Part shown: positions 1 to 7,072 of the stretch, piece by piece | Position numbering within the stretch: position 1 is the stretch's first letter | Layout of the letters: each line of letters begins with the position of its first letter | Source: an uncultured Rickettsiales bacterium | GTDB lineage: Bacteria > Pseudomonadota > Alphaproteobacteria > Rickettsiales > UBA998 | DNA: 20,552 bases | Reading direction: 5' to 3' | Assembly (NCBI GenBank): GCA_937982385.1 | Contig: CALJMC010000067.1 | Location: forward strand, 1-20,552 | Translations under genes and position numbers: made by a program | Notes under the pieces: model-generated | Seen by the model: the letters and a program-made list of their open reading frames with translations, nothing else | Told to the model about the DNA's origin: nothing | Database searches by the model: none

Positions 1-127
1 CACTACAAATCTAATGATAATATAGAGATAATGTAGTGGTATGTGGCAGGATTTTTTCATAGTATTACCATGTTCTTTTGTATGTTTTCGAGGTAACTCA
101 TAAAAAATGTTCAAAAGTCTATGCGTG

Positions 128-142
128 TTAACGGTATATTAA
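128..142 (+). promoter_or_regulatory. CtrA-type binding box TTAA-N7-TTAA
   Basis: The sequence reads TTAA, seven bases, TTAA, an exact match to the full CtrA recognition pattern known from alphaproteobacteria, where CtrA commonly controls flagellar genes. It sits about 100 nt before the flagellin start. No other intergenic region in the window has an exact match; the region before dksA has a near-match with a 6-nt spacer (5579-5592). Confidence 0.5.
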
Positions 143-155
143 TGTTTGCCGCGTA
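129..155 (+). promoter_or_regulatory. Possible sigma-28 (FliA) type flagellin promoter
   Basis: TAACGGTA (129-136) and GCCGCGTA (148-155) are separated by 11 nt, the spacing of flagellar sigma-28 promoters (TAAAGTTT-N11-GCCGATAA). Each half matches at about 5 of 8 positions. It overlaps the CtrA-type box, so the two readings may be alternatives or a regulated promoter. Weak by sequence alone; the position before flagellin is what supports it. Confidence 0.28.
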
Positions 156-241
156 GGATAGAGATAGTGACCTGTAGTGGTCGCATTATTTGTGGACAAG
201 TAGTCCGAACAATTTAACAATCCAAGTAGGAGAATTTTCTA

Positions 242-2701
242 ATGGCTTTAAATTCAATAAACACGAACGTTGCTGCGTATTATGCGCAGTCTAATATCGG
301 AAAAGCGTCTGACATGGCCTCTTCCAGCATTTCACGCTTGTCTTCAGGTGACCGTATTGTACGTGCCGCTGATGACGTAGCTGCAATGTCCGCTGGTACT
401 TCACTACGTACTAACGTAACAACTCTACGTATGGCTCTCGTCAATACCTCACAGGGTTCTTCCCTTCTTCAGGTGGCTGATGGCGCACTTTCACAAGTAA
501 CTGACATTCTACAACGTCAAAAAGCAATTGCTGTTCAAGCGGGTGCTGGTTCACTTACTGAGCAAGAGCGTTCTTTCTTGAATCAAGAATTTACAAACCT
601 CACATCTGAGATTGATCGTATTGCTGATCAGACTAACTTTAACGGTGTAACACTTCTTGATGGTAGCCTGTTTGAGAAAACAGAACTAGTACAAGAAACT
701 GGTGCTGCTGCTTCTGCCGGTGGCTCAATCACTGTAAACACGTTTGCTGATGCAGATGCACTTGTTGGTGAAACTATAGATCTAAACGGTCAAACTATCG
801 AGTTTATTGATGCAGGTGCCGCAGCTGGCGCAGGTAACATCGGAGTGAATATCGATACAATCACAACCACTGGTACTGCTGCTGCTGCTTCAGGTACACT
901 CGCTGATGCAATGGAAATTCTAGCAAATACGTTGAATGCTTCAAGTAATTCTGCAATTAGTGCAGCTGAATATACAGCAAACAACAACACGCTGGAAATT
1001 GCAATGCGTTCAGGTGGTGAGCTTGGCAATAGTTATGAGATTGACCTCGCTTCATTCGCTACTAATGCTAACTTCACTGTTGAAGGTCGCGAAACCAACA
1101 CTACTGACGTGTTTACTCTACAAGGCGGTGCAGATTTAGGTATCGGACAAGGTGATACAACTGGTGTGGGTACAATTGGTGATAGTATCATCAGTTCTAT
1201 GGATCAGTCAAAATCAAGCATGACTATTAACTTTACTAATACAGCACTTACTGACTTTACGGATGGTACAGCTGCTATTAGCATTGATGATGGTGCTGGA
1301 GCACTGATCGCCTTCAACTTAGAAGATAGTGGCACACTTACTGCGACGACTGAAGTTGACATTGAGAATGCTTCTACTAAAGAAGAATATCTTGATGCTA
1401 TCGTAAACACTATCAATAGTTATGCTGGAACAGCGAATAATGACTTTGTTGTAGCACAAATTGAAGCGCGTCGTGACGGTGATAACATTATCATTGAAAG
1501 TCGTGATGTTGGTGATATCGTTCAAACTGACGGCGCTACCGCTATTACTGCTTCAACAACTGGTATTACAGGTGCTGTAATAGCAGGTGACCCTCAGCTA
1601 GCTAATGGTGAAACCGCTGGCATAACAACTTCTGGCGTAACTAACGAAGCATTTACTGGAACGATCCAAGGTTTCTCTGCAAACTTCACTGGTGTGAACA
1701 ATGTAGTAGATCTTGAAATCAGCGTCGGTGAAAGCACATACTCTGCTTCTGCATTGAATGTATCTAGCGACCAAACAGTACGTTTTGTATCTGAAGCTGG
1801 CGATTATTTCGATATCGACCTTCAAGGTGGATCTGAATCACTCAACGTTACCAACCAAGCTGGTGCAGATGAGTTGAGTCAACGTCTTGATGTTGCATTC
1901 TCTAGCATCACTTTCCAACAGGATCGTGAAATCTCTAGCTTCGCAGCTGCAGGTGACATCTTGACAGGTACTGATAAGACAGGTTCATTGACAGGTTCTT
2001 CACTTAGCCTTCAAGGAGATGACTTCTCTGATGTATCGGTTACTGAAGTACGTGTAAGCGCTCCGCTTTCTGGCCTAGACAATGGTGTAATCGAACTAGA
2101 CATCAACGGTGTTACATATCGCTCTGAAGGCGATGTAGGTAGCGAGCTTGGTGCTAATTCAGTAACACGTTTCACAAGCCTAGAAGATGCTTCTGATGTT
2201 GTAACTTTCCGCGCTGGCGACACTGCGATTGAGTTTGATACTGATTCTAAAGCAGCAGCTTTCCAAGAAGCGCTTACTAAGGCACTTGGTATAGGCGAAG
2301 GTGGTGATACACTGAAGTTCCAAGTTGGTTCTACTGTTGAAGATACACTTCAAGTGAACATTGGTAACATTCGTTCTGAGACACTCTTCCAAGGTGTTGA
2401 CCTTAACGTACTCACTGCAGAGTCTGCAGCACAAGCTAGTGAAGCACTAGACTTTGCTCTAGACAGCGTAACAGCAGTACGTGCGGAAGTTGGTGCATTG
2501 CAATCTCGTTTCGACTTCGCAGCAGCGAACGTTGAGAGTTCATTGCAGAATCAGGATGCCGCACGTGGCGTCTTGCTTGACACTGACATCTCAGCTGAGT
2601 CTACAGCGTTTGCTACGGCTCAGGTACAGCTACAGGCTGGTATCTCTGTGTTGGCTCAGGCCAACCAGTTGCCACAGAACTTGCTCAAGCTAATTGGGTA
2701 A
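242..2701 (+). CDS. fliC: Very large flagellin (filament subunit)
   Basis: Flagellin, the exported subunit that polymerises into the flagellar filament. Residues 1-150 form the conserved D0/D1 part, with the signature ADDVAAMSAG; the last ~95 residues are the matching C-terminal D1/D0 helices ending AQANQLPQNLLKLIG. At 819 residues it is far longer than the usual 270-500. The extra length is a Ser/Thr/Asp/Gly-rich, cysteine-free central region. That region seems to contain about four related units (near residues 163-260, 327-424, 488-552 and 614-683), each with beta-strand-like segments followed by a helix such as LADAMEILANTL or KAAAFQEALTKAL. Arginine is mostly CGT and glycine mostly GGT, unlike nearby genes, as expected for very high expression. 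The start is fixed by AGGAGA 8 nt upstream. The symbol is generic; the organism may call it fla or flj. Confidence 0.95.
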   Translation: MALNSINTNVAAYYAQSNIGKASDMASSSISRLSSGDRIVRAADDVAAMSAGTSLRTNVTTLRMALVNTSQGSSLLQVADGALSQVTDILQRQKAIAVQAGAGSLTEQERSFLNQEFTNLTSEIDRIADQTNFNGVTLLDGSLFEKTELVQETGAAASAGGSITVNTFADADALVGETIDLNGQTIEFIDAGAAAGAGNIGVNIDTITTTGTAAAASGTLADAMEILANTLNASSNSAISAAEYTANNNTLEIAMRSGGELGNSYEIDLASFATNANFTVEGRETNTTDVFTLQGGADLGIGQGDTTGVGTIGDSIISSMDQSKSSMTINFTNTALTDFTDGTAAISIDDGAGALIAFNLEDSGTLTATTEVDIENASTKEEYLDAIVNTINSYAGTANNDFVVAQIEARRDGDNIIIESRDVGDIVQTDGATAITASTTGITGAVIAGDPQLANGETAGITTSGVTNEAFTGTIQGFSANFTGVNNVVDLEISVGESTYSASALNVSSDQTVRFVSEAGDYFDIDLQGGSESLNVTNQAGADELSQRLDVAFSSITFQQDREISSFAAAGDILTGTDKTGSLTGSSLSLQGDDFSDVSVTEVRVSAPLSGLDNGVIELDINGVTYRSEGDVGSELGANSVTRFTSLEDASDVVTFRAGDTAIEFDTDSKAAAFQEALTKALGIGEGGDTLKFQVGSTVEDTLQVNIGNIRSETLFQGVDLNVLTAESAAQASEALDFALDSVTAVRAEVGALQSRFDFAAANVESSLQNQDAARGVLLDTDISAESTAFATAQVQLQAGISVLAQANQLPQNLLKLIG

Positions 2702-2720
2702 TTCTAACTAACGGTATGAT

Positions 2721-2740
2721 GGGAGGGCTCCCGCCCTTCC
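2721..2740 (+). terminator. Hairpin after flagellin, likely terminator
   Basis: GGGAGGGC (2721-2728) pairs with GCCCTTCC (2733-2740) across a TCCC loop, an 8-bp stem with one G-T wobble, 20 nt after the flagellin stop. The tract after it (TGATTACTTACT) is only weakly T-rich, so it may act as a partial terminator or as a 3' end stabiliser of an abundant mRNA. It separates flagellin from the flaG-fliD-fliS group. Confidence 0.6.
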
Positions 2741-2861
2741 TGATTACTTACTACTAAGATGAAGACAGACTAAAACGATATAAAATAAAAGATAAAAAAA
2801 TAATAATAGTTACTCGATGATAGGGATAAGAGTTATACTAAGGAAATAAAGGAGAAAGACC

Positions 2862-3242
2862 ATGGAAATAGGAGCAGCAAATAATAGCTATCAATCGCTC
2901 GCTATGCATGGTGGTAAAGCAGCAGAGAGCATAGCTCCAGCAGCACAACACTCAAACATAGATAATGCACCTGTAAAGGTAGCTGCCGTAGAAAAAGTAG
3001 AGCTACGTGCCACTGAACAAGAACGCTATGAAGCGGTTAAACACGCTGTACAGACAGCATTTAAAGATACATACGCAGTAAGCGATAAAAGCTTCTCAAT
3101 TTTCAAAGACGCAACAGGGCAATATGTCACGCGCCTCACCTCTTTGAGAGATGGTTCTATTACCTACGTACCTGAACCAAACTTACTAAGGGACATGGAA
3201 AACATTGGCTTTGACACATCATTACTCAAAGTAAATATATAA
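2862..3242 (+). CDS. flaG: FlaG-like flagellar protein
   Basis: A 126-residue protein whose C-terminal half resembles the FlaG family: a predicted strand pair around FSIFKDATGQYVTRL followed by SITYVPEPNLLRDMENI, corresponding to the family pattern of a strand, a turn, then IP.E.L. The N-terminal ~45 residues are low-complexity and Ala-rich, as is common in FlaG proteins. FlaG proteins affect filament length and typically sit next to fliD, as here. AAAGGAG lies 7 nt before the ATG. FliD follows after 24 nt, so flaG, fliD and fliS probably share a transcript. The family is divergent, so the function is inferred from the domain outline plus neighbours. Confidence 0.72.
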   Translation: MEIGAANNSYQSLAMHGGKAAESIAPAAQHSNIDNAPVKVAAVEKVELRATEQERYEAVKHAVQTAFKDTYAVSDKSFSIFKDATGQYVTRLTSLRDGSITYVPEPNLLRDMENIGFDTSLLKVNI

Positions 3243-3266
3243 AAAACGAACACATAGCAGGAAAAA

Positions 3267-5039
3267 ATGACCACCAGCATTCAACTCGGAAATATCTTCA
3301 CAGACAGCAGCGGATCAACCCGCGTATCTGGCGGGCAATCTGGTTTTGACATTGAAGGCCTTGTTGAGAGTTTATCCGAGGCAAAACGTCTTCCAGCAGT
3401 GCAAATTGAGGCGAAGCTTGAGCAAAATACAGCTAAAATGGTCGCTTATGAAGAATTGCGCTCACTCACAAGCACTTTCCTAGAGGCCGCAAACTTCCTT
3501 CGCAACCCACCTGGTGTTCAGAATGAAGCCGATAATATCTTCGAATATCGCGCAGCACAAATCACCTCTTCTATTGGTGGCAACGCTGAATCATACATGT
3601 CTATCACGGCAGAGCCTGGCACACCCATTGGTGAATTCGCCATTACGGTCGATCAAATCGCGGAACGTAACGTCAAAACAACCGAAACCTTTACCATCAC
3701 CCCTGTCGCTGATCAAGAAGATGAAGATCAGTCAATTGTAGGCAGTGGCGGCCCTTTCAACGCGGGCACTCTCACTTTAGGGCCTAACGGCACGACAGTC
3801 GAACTTGAAGATGGAGACTCCCTAAATCAAGTTCTCGCTAAAGTAAATGCTGCCAGTGAAGAAAGCAATGTTGAGGCTAGCTATATCAAAGTGTCAGATG
3901 GCAACTATCGACTTAGCTTTAAAACCGATGAAACTGGCTCTGCAATGAACTATGACATTGTCGCCGATAACACAGCATCAGGCGTGCTAAACACTACATT
4001 CGTAATCGAACAGAATGGTCAAGATGCACAAATGACCATCGACGGCACACAAATCACTCGTACCAACAATGATTTTGATGATGTTATTGACGGCATGACC
4101 TTCAACCTCACCTCTGAAACACCGATTGGTGAAGAATTGCAAGTGAAGATAGAAGCCGATTCGAACTTAGCGAAACAAGGTATTATTAATTTTGTTGAAA
4201 CCTACAATGCGGTGAAACTTTTTGCATCACAACAAACAGAAATCGGTGAAGACGGCACGCCAGAAGAAGCAGCTATCCTTTCCGGAGACTCCACTTTGCG
4301 CCTGATTCTCTCACGCATCAACAATGAATTGTCACAACAAGTAAAAGGCATTGCAGGGGATGATTTTTCTCGCCTGTCCGACCTTGGTATAACATTCAGT
4401 GATTATGAAGGTGATGACGAATTCCCATACACACGTAACATTCTAACCCTTGATGAAGACGCACTCGACTCTGCCCTCTCAACAGATTTTGAAGGCGTAC
4501 GCGATGTATTTGAATTTAATTCAACATCAGACAATGCAGATTTTCAGATATTTGAGCGTAGTAATGGACTGGCCGTAACTGAATATAGCGTCAATGTGGA
4601 CGTTACCAACGGCACTTACACCGCTACATACGACCTAAACGGCGCATCAACCACAGTTAGTTTAGACGGCAACATATTGACCGATGGCACCTTGGTGCTG
4701 AATGGGCAGAGCGGCACCGCGCTAGATGGAATGACGATGCTATTCTCTAGCCCTACTGACACCGTCATCAATATCATGAACACGCAAGGGCTTGGCGACA
4801 GACTCTATAATACACTCGAAGGACTTCTCGAAGAAGGAGCCGGCGCCATCGACGTTGTCATCCAGTCAATGCAAGATGATGAAGAACGCTTTAACAGCGA
4901 CATCGAAACCATTGATGCACGTGTAGAACGCTACCGTGAGCAGCTTATCACAACATTCAGTGCGCTAGAGGCTGCAATCGCTCAATCAAACACATTGCTT
5001 CAAGCATTAGATGCTAATAGCAACGCAGCAAATAACTAA
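3267..5039 (+). CDS. fliD: Flagellar filament cap protein FliD (HAP2)
   Basis: FliD caps the growing filament and guides flagellin folding at the tip. The N-terminal FliD domain is clear (residues ~20-110, with SGFDIEGLVESLSEAKRLPA). A flagellin-IN-like beta segment follows near residues 165-225, then the C-terminal FliD domain from about residue 250 (TIDGTQITRTNNDFDDVIDG) onward. The last ~55 residues are a long helix or coiled coil, as in other caps. At 590 residues it is somewhat longer than typical (about 450-500). Part of the extra length is a beta-rich insert near residues 435-500 (SVNVDVTNGTYTATYDL). fliS starts 10 nt after the stop. A modest GCAGGA ribosome site precedes the ATG. Confidence 0.93.
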   Translation: MTTSIQLGNIFTDSSGSTRVSGGQSGFDIEGLVESLSEAKRLPAVQIEAKLEQNTAKMVAYEELRSLTSTFLEAANFLRNPPGVQNEADNIFEYRAAQITSSIGGNAESYMSITAEPGTPIGEFAITVDQIAERNVKTTETFTITPVADQEDEDQSIVGSGGPFNAGTLTLGPNGTTVELEDGDSLNQVLAKVNAASEESNVEASYIKVSDGNYRLSFKTDETGSAMNYDIVADNTASGVLNTTFVIEQNGQDAQMTIDGTQITRTNNDFDDVIDGMTFNLTSETPIGEELQVKIEADSNLAKQGIINFVETYNAVKLFASQQTEIGEDGTPEEAAILSGDSTLRLILSRINNELSQQVKGIAGDDFSRLSDLGITFSDYEGDDEFPYTRNILTLDEDALDSALSTDFEGVRDVFEFNSTSDNADFQIFERSNGLAVTEYSVNVDVTNGTYTATYDLNGASTTVSLDGNILTDGTLVLNGQSGTALDGMTMLFSSPTDTVINIMNTQGLGDRLYNTLEGLLEEGAGAIDVVIQSMQDDEERFNSDIETIDARVERYREQLITTFSALEAAIAQSNTLLQALDANSNAANN

Positions 5040-5049
5040 AGAGGGTAGC

Positions 5050-5526
5050 ATGTCACCATCTCACAACGCATATCAGGCTTATGCCCAAGCAAACCACACC
5101 GTAAGCAAAACACGTCAAATTGTGATGCTCTATGATGGCGCCATCAATTTCGTGCGCCAAGCACAAGAGGCTATTGAAGATAACCGCATTGAAGACCGCT
5201 TCAATTTGCTACTCAAAACCTCTGAAATTGTAATGGGTTTACAAGGCTGCCTAGATTTCGAAAATGGCGATAGTATCGCACGCGTTCTCTATGATTTCTA
5301 TTCCTCCATTGATAGCCGCCTCATGGCAATTCAACGCTCTAATGATGGCGCGGCATGCGACGAAATCATCAATGAACTCAAAGATATGCGCGACACATGG
5401 GCCGCTATCGACAAAGGCGACATAAGCGACGAGACCGCCTCACCCGATGCCATGCCAGAGCAGCAATCGCTCCCCGCTCCCGCACCAGCTACAGAGAAAG
5501 CTTTAAACAGCAACTTTACTGCTTAA
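5050..5526 (+). CDS. fliS: Flagellin export chaperone FliS
   Basis: FliS binds the C-terminus of flagellin in the cytoplasm and prevents premature polymerisation. The family N-terminus NAYQAYAQANHTVSKTRQIV and the following helix MLYDGAINFVRQA are plain, and the four-helix body runs to about residue 120. A Pro/Ala-rich tail of about 35 residues (DAMPEQQSLPAPAPATEKA) extends beyond the usual ~130-residue length. The chosen ATG has GAGGG (5041-5045) upstream. An earlier in-frame ATG at 5011 would overlap fliD and add 13 unrelated residues, so I rejected it. The 10-nt gap to fliD indicates co-transcription. Confidence 0.93.
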   Translation: MSPSHNAYQAYAQANHTVSKTRQIVMLYDGAINFVRQAQEAIEDNRIEDRFNLLLKTSEIVMGLQGCLDFENGDSIARVLYDFYSSIDSRLMAIQRSNDGAACDEIINELKDMRDTWAAIDKGDISDETASPDAMPEQQSLPAPAPATEKALNSNFTA

Positions 5527-5551
5527 AATTACATTTTACTTCATTGCCCTC

Positions 5552-5580
5552 TTTACACGCTCAGAAAGTAAGGCTACATT
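5552..5580 (+). promoter_or_regulatory. Candidate sigma-70-type promoter of dksA
   Basis: TTTACA (5552-5557) and TACATT (5575-5580) are separated by 17 nt. The -35 matches the consensus at 5 of 6 positions and the -10 at 4 of 6. Transcription would begin near 5587, giving a leader of about 40 nt. A TTAA-N6-TTAA pair (5579-5592) overlaps the -10 and start region and resembles a CtrA box with the spacer one base short. Confidence 0.4.
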
Positions 5581-5627
5581 AATTTACCTTAATTGTTCAA
5601 TGACCATATTAATGAGAGGGAAACTCA

Positions 5628-6044
5628 ATGGGCGTAAAGTTGAAAGCGGGCTACAAGCCATCCGATAAAGAAGAATATATGTGCGCAGAGCATCAGGAAT
5701 ATTTCCGTCAGAAGCTCACTTCATGGCGCGACGACTTGATGAAAGAATCACAAGAAACCATTCAGCACCTCAAAGAAGAGAATTGGCAGGAATCTGACAT
5801 TGCAGACCGCGCATCCCTCGAAACTGAGGCAGGTGTTGAACTCCGCACCCGTAATCGTTATCTCAAACTTGTTTCAAAAATTGATGCTGCCCTGCGCCGT
5901 ATTGGTGAAGGCGAATATGGCTATTGTGAAGAATCTGGTGACCCCATCGGCATCAAACGCCTAGAAGCACGCCCGATTGCATCCCTTACCATCGAAGCAC
6001 AAGAGCGCCACGAACGCATGGAACAGCAATACGCCGATGAGTAG
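5628..6044 (+). CDS. dksA: RNA polymerase-binding transcription factor DksA
   Basis: DksA binds in the secondary channel of RNA polymerase and, with ppGpp, resets transcription during starvation. It has the N-terminal coiled coil with the tip motif DxxDxA (D57, D60, A62), then the C-terminal globular part YGYCEESGDPIGIKRLEARP. Classical DksA has four zinc-binding cysteines there; this protein keeps only C100, the other positions being S, T and A. Single-cysteine DksA is typical of alphaproteobacteria and is known to function without full zinc coordination, so this is not decay. GAGAGGGA at 5614-5621 sits 6 nt before the ATG. The gene converges with prmA with a 2-nt gap and no room for a terminator between them. 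Confidence 0.92.
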   Translation: MGVKLKAGYKPSDKEEYMCAEHQEYFRQKLTSWRDDLMKESQETIQHLKEENWQESDIADRASLETEAGVELRTRNRYLKLVSKIDAALRRIGEGEYGYCEESGDPIGIKRLEARPIASLTIEAQERHERMEQQYADE

Positions 6045-6046
6045 GG

Positions 6047-6967
6047 TTACCATCCAACCACCAGAATGCTCCACCCATCAACTCTAATGCGGTGCTTCAA
6101 GGATAGCCCTTGCGCTTTATGTGCGGCTAGTACCATGCGTTCTTGGCGTTCTAGCAACCCTGACAAAATCGCCATGCCGCTGGGTGCTAAATGTTCAGCC
6201 AAATCTGATGCAAACTGTACCAACGGACGCGCTAGAATATTCGAGAATATCAGTGTATACTCCCCAGTCACATGCTTATCAAGATACCCATCACCATGCA
6301 CGCACTGCATCAAGCGCCCTATCCTGTTATGCTCGGCATTTTCACGTGTTACATCCACGGAAATTTTGTCAATATCCACAGCTGTCACGGGTATATGATA
6401 CTTCTTTGCCGCAGCCATCCCCAACAAACCAGACCCACAGCCCATATCGAGGCAGCGCATCACCTGCTTATCGCGACGCTTTTTCATGACCCAATCAAAC
6501 GCCATCAAACATCCTGATGTCGTAGCGTGTTCACCCGTACCGAATGCCGCGCCTGCATCTAAATAAATGGGGGTGACCGCTGAGTGAATTTGTACATTCT
6601 CATGATGTGAGCCGACGATCAAAAACGATCCAACCTCCATCAACGGAAAACCTGCCTGCACTTCGGACACCCAGTCTTTATCCTCCACCGCTGCAACAAA
6701 CGCTTCCAGCGGCTCAAGCTCGAATGCATCTGCAATACGTTTCAAACGCTCAGATATCACCGTTTCGTCGGGTTTTTCGACATAAAGCAGCGCCACCCGC
6801 CATATCGTACCATCAGGCGTCACTTCAAAGCTGGAACTGCTCAAGGCATCATCCTCAAAACTACACTCAACAGCATCAATCGCCATGCGTGGCACCACCA
6901 CCGACAATTGCCATTTCGCCCGCTCTTGGAAGAACAGATTATTTTTCTCTTTCGCGAGTGCGACCAT
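6047..6967 (-). CDS. prmA: Ribosomal protein L11 methyltransferase PrmA
   Basis: An S-adenosylmethionine-dependent enzyme that methylates lysines and the N-terminus of ribosomal protein L11. It shows the PrmA hallmark DAGAAFGTGEHATT (residues 137-150), the SAM-binding loop DMGCGSG (174-180) and NILARPL (243-249), the last in the position of the family's NPP/NIL catalytic-site motif. The 306 residues match the family length, with a divergent N-terminal substrate-recognition part (1-120). AAGGA (6979-6983 on this strand) lies 11 nt before the ATG. It follows ligA after about 100 nt, a gap almost filled by the three-hairpin element at 6997-7072, so it is either read through from ligA or controlled through that element. 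A second, better-placed promoter is not obvious. Confidence 0.93.
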   Translation of the reverse strand: MVALAKEKNNLFFQERAKWQLSVVVPRMAIDAVECSFEDDALSSSSFEVTPDGTIWRVALLYVEKPDETVISERLKRIADAFELEPLEAFVAAVEDKDWVSEVQAGFPLMEVGSFLIVGSHHENVQIHSAVTPIYLDAGAAFGTGEHATTSGCLMAFDWVMKKRRDKQVMRCLDMGCGSGLLGMAAAKKYHIPVTAVDIDKISVDVTRENAEHNRIGRLMQCVHGDGYLDKHVTGEYTLIFSNILARPLVQFASDLAEHLAPSGMAILSGLLERQERMVLAAHKAQGLSLKHRIRVDGWSILVVGW

Positions 6968-6996
6968 GACAGTGCTTTTCCTTATAATATATTACA

Positions 6997-7072
6997 GACT
7001 TGCGACTGCAAGTCCGCCGACCATTCGGCAGATTAAAATTCGTATAATTTTAATCTTAAGAGCTAATCAAAC
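6997..7072 (-). repeat. Three-hairpin palindromic element, copy 1 (prmA leader)
   Basis: Three adjacent perfect hairpins, given in + strand coordinates. First, GACTTGC/GCAAGTC with loop GACT (6997-7014). Then, after one base, GCCGA/TCGGC with loop CCAT (7016-7029). Then an 11-bp AT-rich stem with a 5-nt loop (7030-7056). The block TAATCAAAC (7064-7072) follows. Copy 2 at 19633-19701 has the same order, stem lengths (7, 5 and 11 bp), tetraloops and flanking TAATCAAAC, but different paired stem bases. On the - strand the element starts at the ligA stop codon and ends 29 nt before the prmA ATG. It could be a leader RNA, a mobile palindrome or a processing signal. Confidence 0.8.

Larger units (their letters stand above)
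1..241 (+). promoter_or_regulatory. Flagellin upstream region
   Basis: This non-coding stretch in front of flagellin holds the CtrA-type box and the promoter-like site listed separately. It also has two direct copies of TGTAGTGGT (32-40 and 173-181), with the reverse complement CACTACA at 1-7, which could be a regulator site. A small hairpin, GGAC-AAGTA-GTCC, lies at 194-206 in the expected leader. AGGAGA at 228-233 is a strong ribosome binding site 8 nt before the flagellin ATG. The regulatory reading is inference; only the motifs are seen. Confidence 0.55.

Noticed and set aside
44..58. A sigma-54-like site, TGGCAGGATTTTTTC.
   Set aside because: The -24 GG fits but the -12 GC is replaced by TC at the required spacing, and the position is far from the flagellin start.
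5011..5049. An earlier in-frame start for fliS at 5011.
   Set aside because: It would overlap the fliD 3' end and add 13 residues unlike FliS; the ATG at 5050 has GAGGG upstream and begins the conserved N-terminus.
5628..6044. Loss of zinc-finger cysteines as a sign of a decaying dksA.
   Set aside because: The remaining residues are well conserved and single-cysteine DksA is normal in alphaproteobacteria.
6992..7024. A ten-residue peptide (MVGGLAVASL) starting at the ATGG loop of copy 1, with a similar start (MVGGFPVGKL) in copy 2.
   Set aside because: The similarity follows from the shared loops and stems. No ribosome site precedes it, the start codon is in a hairpin loop, and the reading lengths differ, so a leader peptide is not supported.
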